64,000 bases of DNA from Rhodotorula mucilaginosa (taxonomy: Eukaryota > Basidiomycota > Microbotryomycetes > Sporidiobolales > Sporidiobolaceae): contig CP137869.1 of the NCBI GenBank assembly GCA_034406715.1, positions 124,001 to 188,000 of the forward strand, given 5' to 3'. Shown one piece after another: positions 41,022 through 53,460 of the stretch (position 1 is the first letter of the stretch; every line of letters starts with the position of its first letter). The notes below the pieces were generated by a model. That model worked only from the letters and a program-made list of their open reading frames with translations. It was not told the DNA's origin and did not search any database. The position numbers were made by a program, and so were the translations under genes.

Positions 41022-44000
41022 CTAGACGCCGTTCTCGGCATACTTGGTCAAGTCGAGCGTGAGCGTCTTCGAGCCGGCCTCGCGGTAGATGCCGACCAAC
41101 GCGGAGGACGATTCAAACATGAGCTGCTTGTGCGTGATGACGATACACCTGGCGAAAACACGTGATGTCGGTCAGTCGATGCCCCTAGCCGAGTCTGGAA
41201 ACTCTGACGGCATGGAAGTCGTGCAAGGTCGAGTTCGAGCAAGCAGGTAGCAGACTCACTGGAAGTCGCCTTGCTCGGTTCGCTTGTTCACGTAACGAGC
41301 CACGCGACCGACGTTGGTGTTGTCTGCATCACGAATCGTCAGAGACCTTTACCGAAGAGCTTTGAGATCGGGTGAACCCAGTACTCACCGAGAGCGCCAT
41401 CAACCTCGTCCAAGACGAAGAACGGTGACGGTTGAAACCTGCATCGCGGGGACGTCACACGCGTCAGCTCGCAAGGCCGGATAGATTCGTGCAGACGACA
41501 CAAGAGGAAAGACCCTGGGAACGCACGAGTGAATGGCGAAAAGCAACGCCAGTGCGGCCATCGTCTTTTCTCCTCCAGACAGCTGATCCATGTCGCGGAA
41601 ACGCTTGAGCGGCGGCATCGCGTGGTACTTGATACCGTGCAGGTAGGGTTCCTGGCGCAAACGATCTCAATCAGCCAATAGCGGCGGTAGTCGAGAGTCA
41701 CGTCGTGACTCACCTCGGGCTCTTCCAAACTCAGGTAAGCGACACCACCCTGCGGACTGGCGGTACCCTTCGTGAGGTCCTTGTAGACCTCGTCAATTCG
41801 GTCTTCGATGTGCTTGAAGGCCTTGTTGAACAGGTCACAGCGCTTCTTCTTGACGGCGTTGAAAGCATCCTTGGCCTTGCGGGTCTCCTCGCGGGCCTGG
41901 TCAAACTCTTCGTCGATCTCCTTGAAGCGAGCCTCCGAGTCGCCCAGTCTGCAGCGTAGTGCGATCGTAAGCTTCTCGTACAAGTCTGCGATTGAATTGA
42001 ATCGGGACTCACCGCTCGATGGCCTTGAGGTTGACCGACATCTTGTCGATTTCGCCCTGAAGGCGGTTGACGCTATCGAGGAGACGTTCTTCCATCGCCT
42101 CCGAGCCATCCTATGTACGGGCATGTCAGCTTGTTGTGCGTTTGAGCAGCCGGAGGAACATGCACTGACCTCCTGCTCGTCTTCGTCGAGCTCGTCAAAG
42201 TCCACCTCGACGCCGTAGTCATTTGCTTGGAAGACCGTTTGCGTTCCAGATTCGGGACCGTCGACGTCCATCGGAGCAACAGGAGCAGCAGCCTTCATTC
42301 AGATGTGAGGTCAGCACGGGGTTTACCGCCGATGGTCACACGCAAACGCACCTCTTCCATCGGAATGTCTTCCAACCTTCCCTTGGTCAAGGGCAGTTCA
42401 ATCTCCTCGAGCTTGCATCGTCGGTAAAGCGTGAAACGCTCAGACGACAATCGCTCGATCTCGTCGTTCTGTGCGGAAGTGGAAGGCAGCGACTTGTCAG
42501 CTCTCAACGTCCCGACGGGGTGCAGACATGCCACTTACGCATGCCGCGATCTCCTTGAGCGCCTTGTCCAGCTGCTTCGACGCTTTGCTGCCGTCCTTGC
42601 GGATCGTCTCGAGCGCATCCACCTTCTCCCGATGGGTCGTCTCGAGCTGCTCGAGGACGAGCCGCAGATCTTTGATCTCTTGCTCGAGGGCGGCAATCTC
42701 CTTCTGCTTGGCGTCCTGGTCGAGGTCGCACTGCTCGAGGGCTTTGCGGTGCTTGTCCGCGACGGCACCGAGGCGTTGCAAGCGATCCTTGATCGCGTCG
42801 ACTTGTTCGGTCTGGAAACGGATCTGGTTGTTGAGCCTCGCGACGTGCGTGTCCAGTTTGAGCAGCTGGGCATTGTCGGCCTGCGCGGACCGGAGTTGCT
42901 TCTGCTCGTACTCGCGGATATCGTTGACGCCGATGCGCTCGCAAAAGTCGGCAAAGATGGCGTCCTCCTCTCGCTCAATCACCTCGCGGTGAACAGAGGC
43001 CTGTTTCCGCAGCTTGGAGAGTTCGGTCTCGAGCGCCGAGATCGTCTTCTCGAAGCCAGCGGCGCGTTTCCTGAGCGCAGCAAGCTCGTCCTGGTTACCC
43101 TTGAGGCGCGAGTTGGTCGAGCTCAGGTCGTCCTTGACGATCTGCAACTCGGTCTTGATCTGCGTCTCCTCGGCCAGGAGTTGCTCCTCCGCATTCGCTC
43201 GCGGGCGGCTCTTGAACACCTCGGCGAGCTTGCCGCGCAATTCGGACTCGCGACGTCGGAGCGCCTCGACTTCCTGCGCCTCAAAGTGTCGGCCGCCTTG
43301 GTGAGTCGTGCCGCCGGTGATCGTACCCGACCGGTGGATGACGGTGCCGTCGAGGGTGACAGCTGCCGTGGAGACGTGACATCAGCATGTGAGTTCCTTC
43401 GTTGGAGTCAGAAGAAAGGAGCGGCCATCACACACCCTTGACCTCCTGTCCTCGATCGTAGCAAACGTGCTTGGCGATCTGCATCGTCTCGCACACCAAC
43501 GCGTTCCCGCACGCAAACTCCATCGCCTTCTCGACGGCCGGGTCAAACGTGATGACATCGATCGCGAGCCGAGCCCCTTTGGCGAACGTGCGGTACTTGT
43601 CGTTGATCGGCTTGACTTGGACAGTCTCGATGGGGACAAAGGTCGCTTGTCCGAGTCGTTGCTGGCGCATGTACTGTTACAATCCCTCCAGTATCAGCTT
43701 TGAACGGTCACCCGCGCACAACGGAAGAGGGATACACGTCAACCCACCTCGATGCAGCTGATGGCCGTCTTTTCCGTGTCGACCACGACGGAATCGATAT
43801 TCCGACCGAGCACGGTCGTCACCGCCACTCCGTACTTCTGATGCGTCGGCTTGCACAAGTCGATGATCCGTCCGCGCACGCCGGGGAAGGTACGCTTCAA
43901 GGACTGGAGCGTCTCCCTGAAGCGGATCTCGCTCTCCTTCTCTTGCTTTTCGGCGCCGGCTTGCTGCAAGTCTTGCAAGGTGCGAGCGAGCTTCTCGTTG

Positions 44001-46011
44001 TACTCTTCCTCGGTTTGACTGCGCGCAGATATGGGACGCAGGTGAGCACCAGTCCACCGATGGAGGGGGTACCTCTCGGGACGCACGCGATCTGAGCTTT
44101 GCGCTTCCGAAGCTCGTCGAGCTTGGCCTTGTTCTCTTGGAGGTTGGCGAGAACCTCCTTCTCCTTCCCTTCGGCCTAGAGGAACACGCAGCCATGTCAG
44201 CCACACGAAAGAACACGCAAGTCTCGCGCCGGAGAGTGTAGAGACGAAAGGTAACGCACACTGTCCCGCCTGCGAATCAGCGTCGCCTCCTCCGCCTCGA
44301 GAGTGTCGATCTTGCGCTGCGTCGACTCGAGCTGGTCTTGCACCGAAGCCTGCGTGTCGCTCTTGGTCTTTTCGTCGTTGACCAGGCGGCTGAGCGCTTC
44401 CCGGTCCGAGACGGCCTTGGTCGACGCTTGGGTTTTCCTGCGTCGTTCAGACCGTCAGAGCAGATCTTACGCGTGCGCGTGCGCGAGAAACCCCTCTGAG
44501 AAGAGAACGTACAGCTTGTTGTACTCGGCGAGGTCCTCCGAGCTGAGCGAGATGCCCTTTTCCTGCGCCGCCTTTTTCTGCTCGGCGCGGTGCTGTTCGA
44601 CCTCGTGCTGTGCGCGCTCGAGGTCCTTGTGCAAGCCGTCGAGCTTCTTCTGCTCCTTGGCGAGGTCGACTTCTTGCGATTTCGAGTTGGTCTCGGCTTT
44701 CTCGACCTGGGTGAGGGCGTGTTGCCGCTTCGTGTCGATGCCGTCCAGTTCGGGGCGCTGTGAGCGTGCGGAAAATCGGCAAGCAGCGAGGTCGTCCATC
44801 AGCAAGAGGCGCGACAAAGGAGGCCATTCCGTGCTTGCGAGACAGGGCCGGAGCTCACCGCGTTCTCGAGCTGCTTCTCCTTCTCCTTGACGAGTTTGTC
44901 CTGCTGCTTGACCTCCTTCATCGCCTTGTTGACCTCCTTCCTCGCCTTTCTCATCGTCTCCTCGACTTGCTCATTCTCCTCCCTTAATTCGACCAACTGC
45001 TCGTTCGTCTTTTCGATCGCCTCCTCGTTCTGCTGGATGCCTTCGTGGATGTGGAGCAGTTTCCACACGACGTGGTGCACGACGGCGTCGGCGCGTTGAG
45101 TCTGGAGCGACTGCCACCGCTCAGCTTCGGTCTTCATGAGCTGGTACTGCTTCACTTCGCTGTTGACCCCCTTGCGGCGGGCGTGCTGGGCGACGGATTG
45201 CTCGGTCGCTTTCGCGAGCGCGGTAGCGCAGCGGTCGTACTCTTCTTTGAGGTCGAGCGATCCCGAGATCTGGTCGACGAGGCGCGAGAGGTCCTTGGGC
45301 GACTGAGACGCGACGGCCTCGACGTCGCCTTGGAAGACGAGAAAGTTCTTGGCCTTGACGAGGATGTTGAACGCCTCGAGCTGCTCGTTGTACCGCTTGT
45401 AGGAGACGGCCTTGCCGTTGATCCTGTATTCGGAAGTGCCCGACACCGAAATCCTGTCGAGTAGACCCGTGTCGGTGCAGAGTTCCGGCGCAGAAGGATG
45501 CGAGACAACACACTCACGATCGCTGGAACCGCCATTCCTTCTGCTCCTCCTGGTCGACATAGATGGCCATGACCCAAGCCGTCCGTTCGCCGTCGATGCC
45601 GTCGTCGTCGCCTTGGTCCTCAACTCCGTCGTGCGCGTCGTCGTCTCCGGCTTCCGAGTCGTCGTGCTCGTCCTCGTCTTGGTCCTCGGTGCCTTCGACC
45701 GCTTTCCCTTTGCCCTTCTTGTCCCTGCTGGCCTTTCTCCCGCTGCGGTAGATGAGGTCCTTGAGGGCGGTCGACCTGAGCGAGGCGGATCGGACTCCGA
45801 GGACGAACGAGATGGCGTCCATCAAGTTGGACTTGCCGGCTCCATTGGGACCGATGACTGCGGTGAACGAGTGGAACGGGCCTCTGCAGGACGTGCGTCA
45901 CGTGGCGTGGCGGGTTAGCAGAGGGCAGGAGAGGTGGGGATGAGGAGGGACTCGCATGGTCTGCCTGCCGCGGTACGACTTGAAGTTCTTGACTTCGATA
46001 CGGTCCAGCAT
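41022..46011 (-). CDS. SMC1: Cohesin subunit SMC1
   Basis: A multi-exon gene. The first exons are 46011-45956, 45883-45518 and 45453-44859; the stop is at 41024-41022. SMC1 with SMC3 forms the cohesin ring that holds sister chromatids together. The start reads [20 protein letters not shown], then Walker [10 protein letters not shown]. The SMC1-specific stretch [20 protein letters not shown] identifies the paralogue. Long coiled coils flank the hinge ([19 protein letters not shown] region). The C-terminal head has the ABC signature [15 protein letters not shown], Walker [14 protein letters not shown] and the closing segment [14 protein letters not shown]. An acidic insertion of about 45 residues (rich in D, E and G) sits in the N-terminal head between [12 protein letters not shown] and [10 protein letters not shown]. 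Intron 1 uses a GC donor. Confidence 0.95.
45884..45955 (-). other. SMC1: GC-AG intron 1 of SMC1
   Basis: Exon 1 ends ACC AT and the intron starts GCGAGT. The acceptor CTGCAG is followed by A GGC CCG TTC. Joining gives RQTIGPFHSF, which matches the conserved GRQ-I-GPF of SMC1 proteins. No GT donor nearby keeps this frame. Confidence 0.75.
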
Positions 46012-46465
46012 GCTGCGTGCTCCGTCTCCCTCCTGCGTGCGTGGGTCGGCCGCGGCGTCTATGCTCTCAAGGGAGCTGCAGAGTACTTTTCCAAGTTGGC
46101 GTGTCGCGACGCGGAGTCGCAAGGGAGAAGCGGGACAGGGGGAAGCCGAAAGCCGCTCAAACTCCGGCTAGCGCCGCGGCCGGAACTGGATCGCCGAGCT
46201 GCAGCCAAAAAAAGTGATCGAGAAAGCAAGCAGCTCGCCTCGCTCCACAACAGCTCGAAACTCTGCCCCGGAGCTGCGTGCACCTGGCTGGACGTACTCG
46301 CAGTCTAGCTGTCTTTCAGTCCGGGATCGACCGTCTGCCGCGCTTCCCTTGAGGAGTCGACCCCCTGGAGTCCGGCTTTACCGATCATCCAACTCTTGCG
46401 CCGACGTGCCTTTCCTCACAGCCGGGCCGGATCCAGTGCCACCGCCGCGAATCACACCCAGTCGC
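46012..46465. promoter_or_regulatory. Divergent promoter region SMC1 / surface protein gene
   Basis: 454 bp between outward-facing starts. No conserved element identified by eye. Confidence 0.5.
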
Positions 46466-47942
46466 ATGAAGCGGACCAAATCGAGGCGGACGCGATCTCC
46501 GCTCTCGCTGTGGGCGATCACGGCGACTGCCACAGTCGCCGTTCTCGCCTCGGCTTCGGCTTCCCCTCCGCCAACGTTCCTGCAGCAGCCAGCACCCAGC
46601 GAGGTGGCCGCTGTCACACGACCCGTCGTGAGTACAAGTCCGGCGTTCCCATCGGGGATCCTCGGCTTCGAGGCGGTAGGGCAGGAACTCGGCCACCTTG
46701 GGAGACACCCCGAATCGTTCGGGGAGGACCGACGGCGGTGGCGAGTAGGGAGCGTGGCAGAACAGTTGCATCGACGACAGAGAAGGCAAGGATTAATAGC
46801 CTCGACGAGTCCTACTCCGAGCAGTGGCGGCGGCACTACTGCGTCCGCCACCGCGAGTGGCACATTGCAACAAGCTCCCTCGTCATCGATTGCGGTGGCG
46901 ACAGCGGCTTCGGGCACATCGACAGCGCCAACGAGCACGAGTACGGCTGTTCCGGAGGGATACACGCTCCCCCAACCTTTCGAGTGAGCCGTCACTTCTC
47001 CCGCGAGGAAGTACCCGCCCGGAATCGACGAAGCGTTCCTCGCTGACTAGACCTCCTCGTCGCCAGCTCGACCCTCGGCACCAACTTTACTTCGACCGCG
47101 TGCCCTTCCTTCTTTGCGACCTTTCTCGCCGACCCGACCTTCCAAGCCTGCGCGCCCTTCTCCCTCCTCCTGACGACCTCGACCGGGTTCTTCCAAGCCG
47201 AACGGTCCCCGTCTTCCCTCCTCCCTCACGTCCTCGACGCATCTTGCTCCGCCGCCTCTCTCGACACCTGCACCAACTTGATGGATTCGCTCGCTCGCAA
47301 GCTCAAACTCCAAAACACGTGCGCCAAGGACCTCTCGCTCGGGAACCCGCTCGTCGCCGAGGCGTTGGACGGATTCAACAATTACCGGTTGATGAGGAGC
47401 GCGGGATGTCAGAGGAGCAACTCGACGGGGAATTACTGCTTTGCCGATGCGGCCACCAAGGAGGATCCGTCCGACCTCTACCTTTACTACCTCGTGAGTT
47501 TGACATTTGCAACAGGTTGATTCCCAAGCGGCGGGTTCATCTGACTTTTACTGCATCCTCACCATGCTATTCGCTCACATAGGCAGAGGGCACGACGCTG
47601 CCGTCGGGAACCTCGCCCGAGTGCGACTCGTGCACGCAAGGCCTCATGTCCATCTACGCGTGAGTCCTGCGTCATTCCCCGCCTAACCAGCGCCTGTACT
47701 GACAGACGAAACCCGTCTTTTCCCGGCTATGAAGCTCGTACGCGACCAACTCGACTCTTCCGATCTCGAGGACGTACGCGTCCGGTCGAGCGATCGTCGC
47801 GCTCTCGTGCGGCCCGACGTTTGCACCGGTCGTCACTCTCGTCCCGACTATTTCCACGGCGTCTGCGGTATCGTCGCATGGCCTTCTGGGTCTCGCATTA
47901 GTGGTGTTGACAGCGGCCGTCATGATCGACCTGCTCGCATGA
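46466..47942 (+). CDS. Secreted, probably GPI-anchored Cys-containing surface protein, DUF7729-like (409 aa)
   Basis: Exons are 46466-46983, 47067-47493, 47583-47659 and 47735-47942. The N-terminus is a basic then hydrophobic signal peptide (KRTKSRRTRSPLSLW, then AITATATVAVLASASA). A Ser/Thr/Ala-rich linker follows, then a Cys-containing domain: TACPSFFATFLADPTFQACA, PFSLLLTTSTGFF, CSAASLDTCTNLMDSLA, CQRSNSTGNYC, ECDSCTQGLMSIYA. The C-terminus ends in a hydrophobic helix (GLLGLALVVLTAAVMIDLLA), as expected for a GPI-attachment signal. The pattern resembles the fungal DUF7729 family of cell-surface proteins of unknown function. In exon 1 the stretch 46626-46798 opens with GTGAGT and encodes atypical sequence, so an unrecognised intron is possible. 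Confidence 0.75.
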
Positions 47943-48470
47943 GGGAGAGAACCGAACTGGCCTTCAAAATCTAAATCGCCCCGTTCACCCTCGGCGTATA
48001 ATCGTCGGAGAATCTCCCGATATCTTGCACACCTCGCCTTCGACTTTCTCTCTTGCGGAACCCTCGGAACAATCACAACGGAACTGCGGTGTGCCGTTTC
48101 TTCGTCAAGCTCGCCTGATCCGTCCATCGTACGACGGTCTCGTCTTCTGCCTCACCATTCATTCCCGAGTCGACTCCATGGACCCGCCTCGATCAGCGGA
48201 CTTTGTACTTGCAGTACATCCGGGGGCCCCCCGGCCAGGCTCATAAGAAATTGTAGGACATGAGGTCTTGTATAATAGATCGCATCAGACTCAAGCGCGC
48301 TCCTGCCGAGGACCGTGCAAGAATGCGTTCTTTCCCGGGTCGACCTCGCGAGTCGGTTCTCGTAGCCGGAGTACAAGTCACGGAAACGACGTTTTGGGAA
48401 CGGGGGGCGGCGAGAGCAGAAGGGTCGAAATATCGAAGCGGCATGTTGATCAACCGCACTCAATCGCGAG
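47943..48470. other. Intergenic upstream of BUB3
   Basis: 528 bp between tandem plus-strand genes. Nothing recognised. Confidence 0.4.
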
Positions 48471-50044
48471 ATGGCAGACACAACAGGTCGGGCAGTTCCA
48501 CGCACCTGTACCAGTACCAGGACCTTGTAGCTGACGCTCTGCCCTCGACTCCCGGCTCTCCGTGGCCGAGCAGACGTGCAACTGCCGGCGTTTGTCGACT
48601 CGATCTCGTCGGTCGCGTTCCACCCGTCCAACCCGAACCTGCTGCTCGTATCCAGTTGGGACAGGGTGAGGATCCCTTTCCTCCTCCGCGCAAGGGACCG
48701 GCCGTCTGGGAACGGGGGACTGACGGGCGTGTCCTCCTCGATGATCAACAGAACGTCTACCGACACGACTTGCGCAACCCTTCCGAGCCGCGGAAACTTG
48801 GCCTGAGGGGAGCAATTCTCGACGTGGCATGGGCAGGGAAGAGCGAGCACGTCGCGTATGCAGGAGGGCTCGGCAAGGAGGTCCGGTCGTGAGTTCCTCT
48901 CGCTCGCCGCTTTTGCGTCCCCAGACCGGCATGTCCGCCCCACGCGCTGGCGGGCGGAAGACAAGCTGACCCTCACAAGCTGACGGCGTTCCAACCCTGC
49001 AGAATCGACTACGAGTCACAAGAGACGCAACTGATCTGCCGACACGACGAGCCGGTGCGATGTGTCGAGTTCAGCGAGGAGCTGAGTGCGTCGCTGCGTG
49101 AACCGCGGCTTGAGACTGGAAACACACCGTCGTGCTGACGAGTTGCATGCTCTACCAGACGCTGTCATTTCCGGCTCGTGGGACCAGACTCTGCGAATCA
49201 CGCCGATCGACCCGTCGACGTCTCAACCCTCTCCGAACCCGATCGTCCTCCGCCTCCCGCACAAAGTCTACTCGCTCGCGCTGTCCCGAACCAAGCTCGT
49301 CTGCGCGATGGGAGCCCGACACGTCTGGATTTGGGACATCGAGGAGTTGAAGCGGGCGATTTTCGACGAGGGGGAAAAGGGCGACGAGATTGAGCCGTGG
49401 CAGAGGAGGGAGAGCAGTCTCAAATTCATGACTCGCGCAGTCAGGATCATGCACAACGACCAAGGTGGGTTCACTTTTTCTCGGGGGATGGGGGCCACTC
49501 GCCAGCGAAGGAGGCTACTTTCGAAATATCGCTACTGACCAGAGGACCGGTCCCCCGCGCGTTGCACAGGCTACGTGACGACCTCGATCGAGGGCCGCGT
49601 CGCCGTCGAGTTCTTTGACCCGTCACCGGCCGCTCAAGCCAAGAAGTACGCGTTCAAGTGCCACCGACAGGTGATTGACGGCGTCGACACGGTCTACCCG
49701 GTCCAGGGGCTCGCTTTCAACCCGGCGTGAGTCGCGTGCGCCCACGTGCCATGAAGAGACACCTCAGATTACTAATGTACCCGCCCTGCAGGTACGGAAC
49801 GTTCGCAACGGGCGGAGGCGACGCGACCGTCTCGCTGTGGGACCCGGTCGCCAAGAAGCGACTGCGCCAACTGCCCAAGTACCCTGCGCCGATCTCGGCG
49901 CTCTCGTTCAATGCGGACGGGACGTTGCTCGCTGTTGCGTTTAGCGAGGAGGACGAAGGGGCGGCGAATGGAGGCAAGACGACGGGGGGTAACGGCGTCT
50001 GGATCCGGACGTGTGGGGACGAGGTCAAGCCCAAGGTCAAGTAG
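48471..50044 (+). CDS. BUB3: Mitotic spindle checkpoint WD40 protein BUB3 (347 aa, 7 exons)
   Basis: Exons are 48471-48486, 48574-48665, 48752-48888, 49003-49085, 49159-49464, 49570-49726 and 49792-50044; phases close. The protein is a seven-bladed WD40 propeller that recruits Bub1 and BubR1/Mad3 to kinetochores by binding phosphorylated MELT motifs. Diagnostic stretches are [77 protein letters not shown] and [18 protein letters not shown]. The first exon is only 16 nt (MADTT plus one base). It was chosen because it is the only nearby ATG that joins in frame to [13 protein letters not shown]. Length is typical for the family. Confidence 0.95.
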
Positions 50045-50412
50045 CTGTACTCTTGTTTTACCAGGGAGCTTTTGGACTGGCATGCGTGTCATGCTCGAGA
50101 ACCGAGAAAGATTTGCGAATGCGCAGCGCCCGGTGGTACGTGGTGGCGAGGCATGGATCCTCTCTCTCTCTCTCCCTGTACTGCGGTGCGGAGAGGATTG
50201 CGGCTGGACTCGACCGCAGTCCGTGAGAGTGATTCGCTATGTAGAGGCTAGAATTGATTCCTGAGAGTCAAAGGCCGTTGACGTGGTGCGCGGGTGCGAA
50301 ACGCGGCGCAAACCGAGTTTCGCGCGTCGCCGTGCCCCGGATTTTCGAGCTGTGCTGCGACCTTTTGCTCTCCTGCCACCGTACATACAGCACACACTCT
50401 CTCTAGCGAACA
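50045..50412. other. Intergenic between BUB3 and GLN1
   Basis: 368 bp containing short CT repeats near 50160-50180. It should hold the GLN1 promoter. Nothing else recognised. Confidence 0.4.
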
Positions 50413-52733
50413 ATGGCGCAGCACCAGGGACTCGATCCGCATCACTTCCATACCAGTCTCCTCGACCGGGTGCGTGCCGCGCTCTGTCCCAGGTGGCGAG
50501 AACTCAGCGACTGACGCTCCTCTTATCGCCCTGCCATCTCGACCCTCGTTCGCCGCGTCCTCGCCTCGCCCGCCTTGATCGATGGCCTGCAGTATATGGA
50601 CCTTCCGCAACGCGGTCGGATCCAGGCGGTACGTGTCCACACCCTCCCGAGCCCCTGTGCGAGAGAGAGGAGGAGGCGCTGCGGCTGCCGCCTCTGGATT
50701 GGCCGGGTTCCGTTCCTCGGCCATTCTCTCTCCTCTTGACTGACGCGTCTGAGCCCCTCCTATGTGGCTGTATCCCGATCCAATAGGAATACGTGAGTTG
50801 CACCGTTCTCTTGCACTCGGACCCTGGCGATGGGGGGCACGCGACTCGGGTTCGGTCGGCTGCGGGCTGGGCGTTCGTTCGCTCGCTCGGTCCCTGAACC
50901 AGATCTTCCGCCGCCGGGTGACGCCACGCCCCATACCCGTGGCGCAGTGCTGGCAGTATTCACAGCATGCAGTCACTGACAATGCTACATCCACGCGCGC
51001 ACAGGTGTGGATCGACGCCGACAACGGTCTCCGTTCAAAAACTACCGTGAGTCAAGAGAAAACTCTCTCTGCGATACGCCCCCGGCCTTATACGCGCGCG
51101 TTATCTCCGGACCTCGTCCTCCGCGGCATATTGTCCGGTTCTAGTCCCACTTGGCGACAAGAAGGGCAGGGTGACAGGCGCGCGACGTCTGGGCTGCATG
51201 CATGTGCTCGTCCCAGACCCGTTGCGCGCCTCGACCTGCTTCCCCACCCGATTCCCATCCCCAGCAAAAAAAAGTGAGACGGCAAACTGACATAGATCTC
51301 CCTTGTTGCCCTTGCGAATATAGACCCTCGAGGGCCCGATCAAGTCGGTCGACGAGCTCAAGGAGTGGAACTTTGACGGATCGTCGACGGGCCAGGCCGA
51401 GGGCACCAACTCGGACGTCTTCCTCCGCCCGGCCGCCTTCTTCCCGGATCCGTTCCGTCGCGGCGACAACATCATCGTCATCTGCGAGACCTGTCAGTCG
51501 CCTGTGGTTTTCGTGGGGCGGGGCCGCGGCGAGTGCAACGCGGGACCTGGTCGCTGACTTATTGCCGCATCCTGCACTGACAGACAACAACGATGGCACC
51601 CCGAACAAGTACAACCACCGTTACTCGTGCATGAAGACGATGGAGGCGTCGGCCAAGTCGGACCCCTGGGTGCGCTCGCCTTTCGACCGCGAGCATGACG
51701 TAGCGGCGCAGCGAATCTGACCCGCGCCCCCTTCCACAACAGTTCGGTCTTGAGCAGGAGTACACCATCTTTGGCTCGGACGGTCGCCCGTACGGATGGC
51801 CGATCGGCGGTTTCCCGGGCCCGCAGGGACCGTACTACTGCGGTGTCGGCGCCGGCAAGGTGTTTGCGCGCGACATGATCGAGGCGCACTACCGCGCGTG
51901 CCTGTACGCCGGCGTCACCATCTCGGGCATCAACGCCGAGGTGATGCCGTCGCAGTGGGAGTTCCAGGTCGGTCCGTGCAAGGGCAAGGACATGGGCGAC
52001 CACCTCTGGATGGCGAGGTACCTCTTGATCCGCATCGCAGAGGAGTGGGGCGTCACTGTCTCGTTCCACCCCAAGCCCCTCTCGGGCGACTGGAACGGCG
52101 CCGGTCTCCACTCGAAGTGAGTTTCACTCCGCGCTCTCTCTCTCGCTGTCTTTGGTGGGCGCGCACCCCCCGAGCGACTAACTGACTGACCGAGTTCGCC
52201 TCCGTTTTTCTGTACAACAGCTACTCGACCAACGAGACCCGTGCCGAGGGCGGCATGAAGGCGATCGAGGAGATGATCAAGAAGCTCGAGAAGCGCCACC
52301 TCCAGCACATCGAGGTTTACGGATCCGAGTGCGTTTCACACTTTCCCCACCCTGGCCGCTCATCTTCTCTTCCCGCTTCAATGGCACGAGGGCATGAAAG
52401 GCTGATCGCTTGGTGGAATGGATCGCAGCAACGACCTCCGTCTTACTGGTCGCCACGAGACCGGTCACATCGGCCAGTTCTCGTCCGGTGTCGCCCACCG
52501 CGGGTGCGTCTCGTCTCTGCCTCTCTTTTTCATCTATTGACACTCTCTCCGTTACCATTCAACTGACTGACCTTACTGAACTGTGCCCCTTGCCCGCGCG
52601 CAGTGCCTCGATCCGTATCCCCAAGGCCGTCGCCGTCGCCGGCAAGGGATACTTTGAGGACCGTCGCCCGGCCTCGAACGCGGACCCTTACCAGATCTGC
52701 GACATCATGGTCCAGACGACCCTCCTCTCGTAA
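50413..52733 (+). CDS. GLN1: Glutamine synthetase (360 aa, 10 exons including a 6-nt micro-exon)
   Basis: Exons are 50413-50469, 50593-50628, 50787-50792, 51005-51046, 51324-51492, 51584-51669, 51743-52116, 52221-52328, 52429-52503 and 52604-52733; total 1083 nt in one frame. The enzyme makes glutamine from glutamate, ammonia and ATP in the cytosol. Motifs include [58 protein letters not shown], the ATP-binding [18 protein letters not shown] and [19 protein letters not shown]. Length is normal for eukaryotic GSII. Exon 3 is only GAATAC (Glu-Tyr), flanked by a clean AG acceptor and GTGAGT donor. Without it, the invariant AEYVWID would lose two residues. Confidence 0.97.
50787..50792 (+). other. 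GLN1: 6-nt micro-exon of GLN1
   Basis: The bases GAATAC lie between acceptor CCAATAG and donor GTGAGTTG. They supply Glu-Tyr between exon 2 (ending QA) and exon 4 (starting VWIDADNG), restoring the conserved QAEYVWID of glutamine synthetase. Confidence 0.85.
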
Positions 52734-53460
52734 GAGAAGAACAAGACAAAGAGAATCTTTGGGGTTCAGCCCTCCCCCTCCCCACGTTCATTTCCTTTTC
52801 TTTCTTCTCCCTGTTCCCTGAGTGTGTTCCCCTTGGCTGTGTGTGTACGCGCCACCACCCCTCCCCCCCTTTCCCCCTTCCCTTTCGCTTTCGCGTCAAA
52901 GAGGTCATCTTCACTTTTGACTCGACTGCGAATATCAAGGGCCGTTGTCGCCTTTTGAGCCTCCCTCGTATCTTCTGTCCTGTGTTCTGTGTTCTGTCTC
53001 GCCGTCGTGGACTCTCTCCCTCTCTTCCGCTTAGCTGCCCCCAATCGCCCCTTTCTGTGACCCTCCTCTTTTCATGTGTCTTTGATCCTTCCCCCCCCCC
53101 CCCCCCGCTGAGATCGCTCGATAACATACGCTCGCTTTGCCCGCTTGCTATGACCTGAATTTGAACAATCTGATCTGCAGCAGTCCCTATCCGTCCGAGA
53201 GAGAGAGAAGTCTCAGCTGGAATGGCACGACGCGTCCGAGTTGGCGAGACGCGTTTTGATCGCAGAGATCGAGGCAGCTGCTTTTGACGGGTCGAGCAGG
53301 CTCGAGTGTAGCGGGCGTGCAGAGACTCGTACGATCCTCGTCCGAGCACGTGCAGGTCACTTCTCTCTCTCGCTCTCGGTCATCGCCTCGTGCTCTCTCT
53401 CTCGGCGCCACGCCCGCTCGCCTCTCGCTTCCGTCAACTCACCAACACAGCCTCGGCTAG
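52734..53460. other. Intergenic between GLN1 and VTS1, with C16 tract
   Basis: 727 bp, strongly pyrimidine-rich on the plus strand, with 16 consecutive C at 53091-53106 and CT repeats near 53360-53400. It probably contains the GLN1 3' UTR and a long VTS1 leader, possibly with a leader intron. No coding exon seen. Confidence 0.45.
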
